Assembly: GCA_003550305.1 (NCBI GenBank)
Contig: QKYT01000482.1
Location: 1 to 18,914, forward strand
Source of the DNA: Glomus cerebriforme
Lineage: Eukaryota > Glomeromycota > Glomeromycetes > Glomerales > Glomeraceae
Direction of reading: 5' to 3'
Length of the DNA: 18,914 nt
In this document: in pieces, positions 8,399-16,501 of the stretch
Layout of the letters: each line of letters starts with the position of its first letter
Numbering within the stretch: the stretch's first letter is position 1
Made by a program: the position numbers and the translations under genes
The notes under the pieces: model-generated
Told to the model about the DNA's origin: nothing
Database searches by the model: none
Seen by the model: only the letters and a program-made list of their open reading frames with translations

Positions 8399-9343
8399 TC
8401 TGTTTCTTTTCGATGCACCCACTAACTTACTATTGGATCCAGATCAAAGTGAACTTTCTTTCCGGGAAAACTTTGTGAATCCCATTGTTGTTAAAGTTTT
8501 TGACGACATCATGGATTTAATCAAAGTAAAAACGTACGTAGGTTTGAATTTATCATTAAAAAAATTTATTATTTATGTCTGGTCACTAACAAGTTATCTT
8601 TTATACAGAGGGGAGATAGAAAACCAATCGAACAAAACTCAAAGGATTGAAACTCGTCAATATAAGCAACGTGTTAGCATTGGGTGTTCCCAGGACGGGA
8701 TATACTCGATCAATGTAAATGCTACTATTTGAAAGTAGGATTCTTAGAGGTTGTTGGCAATGCCCTTTATACTAATATCAAAAAATTAAGTGAAGATACC
8801 GAAAAAGTGTTTAAGTGTATGCAAATTTCTATTTATTACCAATGTCAACACTATATATCACGTGGAGCTTCAGAACAAGAAGTATCTTCTATAGAGTCAT
8901 ACGGAATTGTTGTCTATCGTAAGTAACAGATTTAGGGCCATAAATTTTATTAAAGTTATTAAGCCTTATATTCTCTTTATCAATCTTAGAGCGAAAGTTT
9001 ACATTTTATGTAATGCATCGAACAAATGGAGTTGTTGATATTCTAACAGAATTTAGTATTCCAAATACTAAGGATCAATTGTATGTCTCGAAAGAAGTCA
9101 TCGAAAATGTTTATTCATTTAAGGTATAAATTTTGACAGCTTTGATGCATTATTTTATGAATTCCATTCTTATTTTATTTTTTTGGCATGACAGAGTCGA
9201 ATAATGGATTATTATCTAAGTAATCTAACAGTGCAGAAGATCGTTCCCTTAACTAAACTCACGTTGGTGTAAGTGAATCTCCTGTTGATGCATCATCCTC
9301 TAAAGCTTCGAGGACTCATGATGCTTTAATGTTTGCTATGTAG
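8399..9343 (+). pseudogene. C-terminal conserved domain of the 6760 gene
   Basis: Exon 8399-8533 reads LFLFDAPTNLLLDPDQSELS and NPIVVKVFDDIMDLIKVKT. A 75-bp intron (GTACGT...ATACAG) leads to GEIENQSNKTQRIETRQYKQ. The frame then shifts by one between about 8690 and 8745 into GRDILDQCKCYYLKVGFLEV. Exons 8609-8918, 8990-9123 and 9195 onward join cleanly (TAT C|AG CGA; TTT AAG|AGT CGA). The last exon first reads SRIMDYYLSNLTVQKIVPL and stops at 9270-9272. A one-base shift instead gives THVGVSESPVDASSSKASR, ending at TAG 9341-9343, which looks like the original C-terminus. The domain is alpha/beta in pattern; a nuclease-like fold is a guess. Confidence 0.55.
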
Positions 9344-9451
9344 TAAGCCAGATTACGAAATACTGCGTAGAATATCACGTGGGTTTCTTCTCTGAATTCA
9401 GGAACTCCATTTAATATATATGCAAGTGTATTGTATTTTCCATGTATAATT

Positions 9452-9471
9452 AATAAAGCTTTTTGAATAAA
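9452..9471 (+). terminator. Paired polyadenylation signals
   Basis: Two exact AATAAA words lie at 9452-9457 and 9466-9471, about 110-130 nt beyond the presumed end of the gene at 6760-9343. They fit its 3' end. Confidence 0.45.
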
Positions 9472-9797
9472 GTTTGTTTTGCATGTGTATGCAGTGTGTA
9501 TCAGAAAAAATGCTTATATGCATTGGGATGATAAAATTTTTCTTGGCAAAAGTGCGTGATTTTTTTTCACGCGGTCCACATGATTTTTATTTTGAATATA
9601 CAAGTGGAATCGATCACCTGAAATGCGCAATACGATATCGGGAAAATTAAGATTTTCGCGTGGTAAGATAAACATGTTTCTTATCCGGTCTCACAAACAG
9701 GGAAATCTATTCGAGAAAAAAGGCAAATTCTACCGCAGTATATTATATACATAATAGATTGCTAACACCTTATTGATTTATTACGAAAATTCATTAT

Positions 9798-9864
9798 CTG
9801 TTATCCACATTAAAGATGCTCTGTTATCTAGATCAAAGATGCCTGTTATCTACATCAAAGATGC
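9798..9864 (+). repeat. Three tandem 22-23 bp repeats with GATA-type sites
   Basis: Three copies of the pattern CTGTTATCYANATYAAAGATGC lie head to tail at 9798-9820, 9821-9842 and 9843-9864. Each holds TTATC, which is GATAA on the other strand, the core for GATA-type zinc-finger factors. The array ends 80 nt before the ATG at 9944, so it may be a regulatory cluster for that ORF. Role inferred. Confidence 0.55.
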
Positions 9865-9943
9865 AATGTTTAACAGGTCTGTGATTATTTTTTAAAAGAA
9901 TAAATAAATCGAAAAACACTAAACAAAATTAATTATTGAAGGA

Positions 9944-10192
9944 ATGCAACCACCGGCATTATCTAAGGAAGTGCCACTTTCAGATTTTGATGCAAATCTT
10001 ATAAAAACAAATCCACAAAATTTTCAAAATAATCCTCCATCATTTGATGTGTCCTCTCAGCCATGGGGTCTACCTAATGAGTCCCTTCCAAAATATAGTC
10101 ATGGTAATAATCAGGATAATAGAGACCCAACAATTGTTGCTAGGCACATCATTGATCCACCACCTAAATATTATACAAATAACAAGAAATAA
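9944..10192 (+). CDS. Small Pro/Asn-rich hypothetical protein with PPxY motif
   Basis: An 82-residue ORF with no recognised domain. An in-frame TAA at 9920-9922 lies seven codons before the ATG, so this start is sound for a single-exon reading. The protein begins MQPPALSKEVPLSDFDANL, is rich in Pro, Asn and Ser, has no signal peptide or membrane segment, and should be mostly disordered. Near the end DPPPKYY holds a PPxY motif (Pro73-Tyr76), known to bind WW domains such as those of Nedd4-type ubiquitin ligases. The tail is basic (NNKK). No splice signals clearly interrupt it. A tandem GATA-site array lies just upstream. Codon content is less AT-biased than the flanking DNA, which favours real coding. 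It could be a stand-alone adaptor-like peptide or the end of a gene whose other exons I did not detect. Confidence 0.55.
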   Translation: MQPPALSKEVPLSDFDANLIKTNPQNFQNNPPSFDVSSQPWGLPNESLPKYSHGNNQDNRDPTIVARHIIDPPPKYYTNNKK

Positions 10193-10404
10193 GGGGATTG
10201 TTAGATTCTACAAGTCAAATTATGTAACTGTAGCATATATTTTTTTATATTTTATATGTACTTCTCACAATCTATTTTCAAAAATAAGCACATTTTTTAT
10301 CTTGCAATATAAATTATAAATTATCAACTGTCAGTCGGCTTTTTTACATGTTGTATAATATTACCATTGTATTAATAATATATCAATTATAATATTTTAT
10401 TTAT

Positions 10405-10660
10405 GAACCTAAATTTATAAAGGATTTTGACTGTAATATTTTGTAAAACTTACAGACCATAAAATTATGAAGGATTTTGACTGTATTAAATATTATGTAA
10501 ATTTTATGAACCTATGAAGTATTTTGACCATAATATTACGTAAATTTTATGAACCTGTAAACTTATAGAAGATTTTGATATAATATTACATAAATTTTAT
10601 AAAACTGTAAACTTACAGAATATTTTGAAGATTTTTGAAATATTATACCATAAAATTTTG
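10405..10660. repeat. Degenerate minisatellite, about five units of roughly 50 bp
   Basis: Units share the theme GAAGGATTTTGACTGTAAT, a stretch like ATTTTGTAAA, then TTATGAACCTGTAAACTTA. They are recognisable at about 10405, 10453, 10507, 10555 and 10603 with indels. The same unit recurs at 14236-14340 in the same orientation; 26 bases are identical between 10430-10455 and 14261-14286. Confidence 0.6.
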
Positions 10661-11691
10661 TAAACTTATGAAATCACAAATTTTCATATTAAAAAATTTC
10701 CTGATATAAGAAAGATAAATACAATAAATTTTATATGCATTAATCAAAAATGATACATTTGTAGGTTTATGCATTTTATCATTTTTAAATATTTATATTT
10801 ATTTATTCTATTTTATTTGGTAATAATTAATTCCAATTTAAAATAAAATATACATTAAAAGTAAAATAATTTCCATTTAATATTTTTCATAATAATATTA
10901 TAAATCATATTTTATTTAATACACATAACAATTATAAATAAGACTTAATTTCTGATAAATTTTAATTTTAAAAATTTTAAAATGAGTGGAAGTATGAAAT
11001 CTTTTACATTTTCAATTAATTCTATAAGCATTTGTCTTCCATTTATTTGTAAGTACTTTTTTTGCATTATTTTTTCCTTTTGTTTTTGCAGGTATTTCCT
11101 TTCATTTTTTATAGTATTTCTCCCACTTCTATAGATGTTTCTCTTATTTTCTACAGTATTTCTCTTATCTTTAATAGTATTTTCTCTTATCTTTAATGTG
11201 CTTTTTAGAAGTATATTATACCAATCTAGAATTCTTAGTTTTATTTTCAGGTAATCTTGAAGAAATTACAGAAATTATGATAAAAAACTGGAATAATGCA
11301 AAATTTAAGCATAAATTTAGATATATTTGAAAAAATAAAAAAACAAAAATAAGTTAATAATAATTTATTGAATATATTAAAATTTGAATTATTAATAAAT
11401 ATATAAATTTTTTTTAGATATAAGCATATTCATTTTAATATAAGAATAAACGTAAGCATCTTTTTTTTTGCTATGAATGATAAGGATTTGATTAGTTTAA
11501 GGAATAAAAATATTAAATTTATAAGGACCAAATATTATAAAAGTTTCTCAAGTGATGAATTTATAACTGTAAGTTTTTATTTTAAATTTAATATAATAAA
11601 TAATACTAATTAATATCAATATATTATAAATTTACTAGTAAATATACATATCTTCCCATTATATGATATATAATTTAATAAATCAAACTAA
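10661..11691. other. AT-rich spacer with pyrimidine-rich short repeats
   Basis: No open frame of note. Between about 11090 and 11215 the words TATTTCTCTTATCTTTAATAG and TAGTATTT recur two to four times. This resembles decayed satellite or intron-like pyrimidine tracts. Nothing else is supportable. Confidence 0.4.
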
Positions 11692-11931
11692 TTTGTAATT
11701 AGTATTCTGAAAAAAATCTGGTTTGATCTGAATCTGCAGATTTGATCTGAAATGGATTCAGATTAGTTTGATTTAAAATCCATGAATTTGATCTAAATTA
11801 AATAAATCTGATATGAATTTGATCTGATCAGATTAGATCATAATACAAAACATTCAGATCCAATCTGATCAGATTCAGATCTTTATATATTAAATATAAT
11901 ATAATAAACAAAAAAGTTTTTATTTTTATCT

Positions 11932-12961
11932 TTTTTTTTTAGAGATGGAAGTTAAATGAACAAAAAAATCTGAACGAATAGTTCTATGAACTAAAGATAA
12001 GTTCATTTTTTTATTTATTTTTATTTTTTTTACTTGAAGAAATGTAGCTAATGTCTTTCTTCTCTTTTTTTTAGAAAATCTGAATGAACAGATAACTGAA
12101 ATTTTGGATAAATATAAGTTTATTCTTTTTTTACTTTATTTTTTTTTAGAAAAAGTAATTCATGTTTTCTTTTCTCTTTTTTTTTAAAAAATCAGATGAA
12201 TGGATGAAGCTGAATAAACAGAACTTGAATGAATGAACTAAAAGGTTAGTTCATTTATTTTTTTCATTTTTTTACTTTCAGGAAATGTAATTAATAGTTA
12301 ACATCTTTCTTCTCTTTTTTTAGGAAATCAGACTAATGGATGAAGCTGAATAACTGGAATCTTGAACAAATGTAAGTTTATTCTTTTTTTACTTTATTAA
12401 TTATTAGNAAAAGTAATTAATATTTCCTTTTCTTTTTTTTTAGAAAACCAGATGAATGGACAAAGCCAAATGAATAGAACTTGAATGAATGAACTAAGAG
12501 ATTAGTTCATTCATTTCATTCATTTTTTACTTTCAGGAAATATAATTAATATTTCCCTTCTTTTTTTTAGAAAATTGGATAAACAGATGAAGTTGAATGA
12601 ACGGAACTTGAACAAATAAACTAAGAGATAAGTTTGTTTATTTCTTTCATTTTTTTATTTTCAGGGAATATAATTAATGTTTTCCTTCTCTTTTTTTTAG
12701 AAAACTGGACAAATGAATGAAACTGAATGAATAAAACTTGAATGAACGAACTAAGAGATTAGTTCATTTATCTCTTTTTATTTTTTTACTTTCAGAAAAT
12801 ATAATTAACATCTTCTTTCTCTTTTTTTTTAGGAAACTAGATGAACAGATGAAGCCAAATGAATAGAACTTGAATGAACAAACTAAAAGATTAGTTTATT
12901 CATTTTTTTTCATTTTTTTACTTTTAGAAAATATAATAAATGTCTCCCTTTTCTTCTTTTT
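11932..12961 (+). repeat. Tandem array of about eight 130-bp monomers
   Basis: A pyrimidine tract ending in AG (CTCTTTTTTTTAG type) recurs with its AG at about 11942, 12074, 12186, 12323, 12443, 12570, 12700 and 12832, then a degenerate end near 12962. Intervals are 112-137 bp. Each monomer is T-tract, then a purine-rich 50-60 nt block (GAAAACCAGATGAATGGA, AACTTGAATGAATGAACT), then a hairpin, then TTTTTACTTTCAG, then GAAATATAATTAATATTTCC. The monomers starting at 12074 and 12323 are shorter and lack most of the hairpin. An N lies at 12408. Confidence 0.75.
12484..12515 (+). repeat. Perfect 14-bp hairpin with GAGA loop (monomer 5)
   Basis: AATGAATGAACTAA, loop GAGA, TTAGTTCATTCATT: all 14 pairs are canonical. 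GAGA fits the GNRA tetraloop pattern. Related hairpins occur in other monomers at about 11986-12006, 12228-12259, 12611-12642, 12741-12772 and 12873-12904. Confidence 0.7.
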
Positions 12962-13417
12962 AAGAACAATTAGATTCAGATTGGTTTAATTTTAGATTTG
13001 AATCAGTTTCAGTTTAGTTTAATTTCAGATTAATTAGATTTAGATCAGTTCAATTCAAATCTGAATCAGTTTTAGATCAGTTTAGATCAGTTTAGATCAG
13101 ATCTAGTCAAATTCAGATCAGTTCAGATTTGTTTTAAACTGGATTTAAATTAGATCAAATTTAAATCAAATCTGATCCGAATCGATCTATTTAGAATACT
13201 ATTTGTAATACGTGATTAATTATTTTATATATTTAATATACAATATAATTTTATTCTTATATACTGTATATTATTTTTTTTCTCTTAACTATTTTTCTAA
13301 ATACTTCTCTTCACTTTTTACTAAATCTATCTTGAAATTCTAAAAATAAATAAGCAATAATTTTATATAAAGAAATTTTTTATATAAAAACTAGTAGTAT
13401 AAGATGAATAAGTTGTG

Positions 13418-13550
13418 AGATTAGGATTAGAATTAAGGTTAGGGTTAATTAGAATTAGGATTATAGTTAAAGTTAAGATCAGGATTAAAATCAGATTATT
13501 AGGTTAGGATTAAGATATATATATCAAGTTATTAAGGTTAGGATTAGTTA
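13418..13550 (+). repeat. Degenerate telomere-like TTAGG tract
   Basis: Many variants of TTAGGATT, TTAAGGTT and TTAGGTT occur in one orientation, with one exact TTAGGGTTA at 13439-13447. It resembles an old interstitial telomeric repeat or a telomere-like satellite. TTAGGG is the common fungal telomere unit. Confidence 0.5.
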
Positions 13551-13700
13551 TTTTCTTTATGTATTAATGATTTATTACAAGAATTATAATAATAAATAAA
13601 TTAAATAAAATTAAATTGCAAAATTATATAATTATAAATAGGAAGGATACTAGTATCTCCTAATATTGAGTAAAAATTTTTAATCAATAGTATTTATAAC

Positions 13701-13893
13701 TAATAATGGCAGTAATAGCTAATAACAATAGCAATAATAATAGTAGCAACAATAGCAGCAGCACAATAAATTACAATAATGGCAGTAATAATGGCAATAA
13801 TAATGATAGTAGTAGAATAACAATAATAGTACAATAATAGCAACAATAGTAGTAATAATAGCAGTAATAATGACAGCAGTAATAATAGCAATA
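13701..13893. repeat. Compound trinucleotide microsatellite
   Basis: AAT, AGC, AGT and AAC triplets alternate almost without interruption (AATAATGGCAGTAATAGC-like blocks). The long open frames on the minus strand here are poly-Leu/Ile shadows of the repeat, not genes. Confidence 0.8.
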
Positions 13894-14235
13894 CCAGTAT
13901 CTTGCAATATTTAAAAAATATAAAAGCTGATATAAATGGATTTAAATATAAGATATTTATTATTTATTAAAGTTTAAATTATTTATTTTCTTTTTAACAT
14001 AATTTTAAAAATTAGATAAATATACTAAAAAGATGTATAAAAAAATAATAATATATAATTTAAAAAAAAAACAAAAATTATTTTAATAGTTTTAGCTTAA
14101 TTTTAACTATATTAATATATTTTTTTATAAATATATAATAATTGCAACTTGGTTTTTTTATTATAAAAATAGGTTTTCTGTTTAAATATTAGTATTTATT
14201 TAAAAAATACAATTAAAATTATTTGTAAATTTACA

Positions 14236-14340
14236 AAAACTAAACTTACAGAAGATTTTAACTGTAATATTTTGTAAAACTTACAGGCTATAAACTTATG
14301 AAGAATTTTAATTATAATATTTCATAAAACTTATGGTATA
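14236..14340. repeat. Second copy of the 10.4-kb minisatellite family
   Basis: About two units (ACTTACAGAAGATTTTAACT, then GCTATAAACTTATGAAGAAT) match the array at 10405-10660 in direct orientation. The exact 26-base match is at 14261-14286. Confidence 0.6.
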
Positions 14341-14998
14341 GGATAAATTAAATGTAATTTATACTAATTATATTCAATACTAAAAAGAGTTTTACTTACA
14401 TAAAATATCAAAATTGGTAAGAATTACTAATTAGAAATTTCAGTTACAGTAGATTAATAAAATATAAAGATTTATAATAAAATTCAGGTTTTTTCTAACT
14501 TTTATACCAAACTTAAATATGAAAGTTTAAATAATAAACTATTTACTTTATCTTTCTGAAAAGCATTAGATATTGAATTATTTATATTGCTAAAATTAAG
14601 ATAAATAATATAAAAACTATATGTTAATCTAAAATCTATTAATATTATACTAACTATTACTTTAAATATATTACTTAGTAAAAAATACATATTTATTTAC
14701 AAATTACCTGAAAATATTTATCAAAAATTTGGTATTTTTTGATATTTATTTGGTAATAATATATTTCATGTATATTTTCTATGGCATATTAATAAAAGTC
14801 TAAATGAAGAAGTAAATTCTATATAATTAGTAATTAGTTAAAAAGTAAAATACTAATCTACCATATATGATTTATATATATATAATTTAAATACAAAACT
14901 AACTTAATATTAGGATTTTAATTAAACATTATTAGGTACATTAAACTTGAATGCCAAAAACCTTTTGGCTATTTGCTAAATCCTAAAATATTTTGGTA
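14341..14998. other. AT-rich spacer
   Basis: Long A/T runs and low complexity. A 62-codon frame on the minus strand (14502-14690) is hydrophobic and AT-driven. I see no gene here. Just before the MITE, 14945-14995 reads like the flank of an older GCCAAAA-type repeat. Confidence 0.4.
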
Positions 14999-15258
14999 TA
15001 TACAAGTAAGGTTGTCTGCCTAAACCTCTTCAAAATCCTACAATTAGTTTCATCAAAATTTTACTATAGATTTATTATAGTTTTGGCAGAGTTTTGGCAG
15101 TTTTGGCAATTATAATAGATTTTGGCAGTTTCACTTTTCTCCAGAGTTCGGCCAGTTTTTTAATATAATTTTAATATAGTTTTGGCAGAATTTCACTTTT
15201 CGGCAAAACGCCATCTTACCTAAACCCCTAGGTTTCAGCAAGCAACCTTATATACAAG
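14999..15258. mobile_element. hAT-like MITE, 244 bp, with perfect 8-bp target duplication
   Basis: The element runs 15007-15250. The left end TAAGGTTGTCTGCCTAAACC and the right end (read inverted: TAAGGTTGCTTGCTGAAACC) match at 17 of 20 positions. TATACAAG flanks both ends exactly (14999-15006 and 15251-15258). The TAAGG start and 8-bp duplication fit hAT. The inside has at least five TTTTGGCAG words, likely subterminal transposase-binding repeats. There is no coding capacity. Intact target duplications point to a fairly recent insertion. Confidence 0.82.
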
Positions 15259-16501
15259 TTGCCAAAATCTTAAATTCTAAATTGATACTAAACTTCTAAA
15301 TTATCATCAAAATCCCAAATTAATACTAAAATCCTAAAATTCTGAAACTTTAAGCTTCAATTATTTTTTTAAGAGAATTTTTTTTTCAATTCATTTTATA
15401 TTTACTCCTTTAATTATTTATTTTAATTAAGAAATATAAATAAAAATAACATATAAATACATAAAAAGTCTTGTATAATTCTTTTTATATATTTGTATAT
15501 GTAACTGAAATAAATTTATATGTCTTTATATAATATAATAAAATTATTTAGTTGTGTAATTTTTATTACTGTATATATTCATATATATAATTAGAATAAA
15601 TTCTTTAACTATTGTTATTATTTATAGCTTAAACGAAATATGTATCAGATTTGTAGTATAGCTAATTAATGTGATGTAATAAAAAATCATAAAAAGAAAA
15701 TTTTTTATATTAACATATAGTCTTTAAAAGTTACTAAATATACCTAATTTCAGCTATTTTGCAAATTTACTTAAAGTGTTAAAAGCAATTTTAAATATTA
15801 TTATTGACTTATACAAAAATTTTATTTTTGTTAAATCCATTTTTGAAAATAATTAGTAAAGATGGTAAAATCAATTATTTATATGTAAAATCAAAAATGC
15901 TATTTATTTTAAACTTTCTTTTAAAGCATAAGTAAACTTGCAGAGTAGTAGAAAATACATCTATAGTAAAAATTTAAAAGATTTATATTAGAAAAAAAAT
16001 CTGTTATATATTTTTTTGAAAAATTATTATGTCATAAACCTGACATACATTTAAGAATACTTATTTATATTCCTATTTTTTTTTCAATAAAAAAATGTGA
16101 TGAAGAAGATTGTAATATATGTTTACTAATTAGAAATTTATGTGGTATTTTTAATACATAATTAATTAAATAATATAATAATAATAATAATCATCATCAT
16201 TTAATAGTAATATAATAGTATTATTATAAATAAATAAACAATTATTATTGTATATAATTTTTGGTAATTATAATAAAATATATTAAAAAAATTTTCAAGT
16301 CAAATTTATATCTGGTTAGCTCATTGGTATTACATAATCAAAAAAATTTTTTTTAGAAAATACAAAATTATATGATTTGCTCAATTATAAGAAATTAATT
16401 ATTTTATTTATTTAGTCTAATATAATTATATTGAGTTTTATATATTAATGTTTTTATTATTATATAATATTACTATACAATATTATTGTTTAATATTAAA
16501 T
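15259..16501. other. AT-rich repeat-poor spacer
   Basis: Low-complexity AT sequence with short ATAATAATAATCATCATCAT microsatellite near 16180-16200 and homopolymer runs. No open frame or structured feature stands out. Confidence 0.4.

Larger units (their letters stand above)
6760..9343 (+). pseudogene. Multi-exon hypothetical gene of a fungal family, with several frameshifts
   Basis: No function is established. Segments in order: MIPRSKTGRA from ATG 6760, then a frame switch at about 6790 into a charged helical stretch (LSELKDRKSILDRIRKDLEE), another switch near 6920 (DILDDWK), then in-phase exons 7182-7244, 7307-7435, 7500-7793 and 7867-8027. More segments follow at 8096-8340, 8399-8533, 8609-8918, 8990-9123 and 9195-9343. 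Introns are 60-75 bp with sound GT-AG ends. Frame breaks occur near 6790, 6920, 8003, 8135, 8690-8745 and 9265, and the phase across the intron ending at 8398 does not fit. The C-terminal part (LEVVGNALYTNIKKLSED, YISRGASEQEV, FTFYVMHRTNG, FSIPNTKDQLYVS) follows a helix-strand pattern I know from an expanded Rhizophagus hypothetical family that resembles PD-(D/E)XK nuclease folds. No clear catalytic ExK is visible, so that link is weak. Poly(A) signals follow at 9452-9471. Confidence 0.65.
11692..13209. mobile_element. Non-autonomous hAT-like transposon, 1502 bp, carrying a satellite array
   Basis: The element runs 11700-13201. Its ends are inverted repeats starting TAGTATTCT, exact for 9 bp and loosely alike for about 35 more. 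The 8-bp sequence TTTGTAAT flanks it directly on both sides (11692-11699 and 13202-13209). An 8-bp target duplication is the mark of the hAT superfamily, and TAG ends fit the loose hAT terminal pattern. Subterminal zones of about 190 bp (left) and 230 bp (right) are packed with GATCTGA/TCAGATC words, as expected for transposase-binding repeats. There is no transposase ORF; the interior is an array of about 130-bp monomers. The superfamily call rests on the target duplication and could change. Confidence 0.6.

Noticed and set aside
6191..9343. Idea that this locus is a Crinkler-type effector gene
   Set aside because: I looked for the usual Crinkler N-terminal domain pattern ahead of the nuclease-like region and found none. 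Only a loose structural resemblance in the C-terminal part remains.
10044..10319. Open frame of 91 codons on the plus strand
   Set aside because: It overlaps the 82-residue ORF in another frame, then runs into AT-rich sequence giving a Phe/Ile/Tyr-rich tail. The 9944 frame has the better residue mix and a stop-delimited start.
13700..13907. Two minus-strand frames of 62-63 codons rich in Leu and Ile
   Set aside because: Direct translation of a trinucleotide microsatellite; no start context or homology expected.
14502..14690. Minus-strand frame of 62 codons, hydrophobic
   Set aside because: The residues (Phe, Ile, Leu, Tyr, Asn, Ser) are what AT-rich non-coding DNA gives; no neighbouring exon signals.
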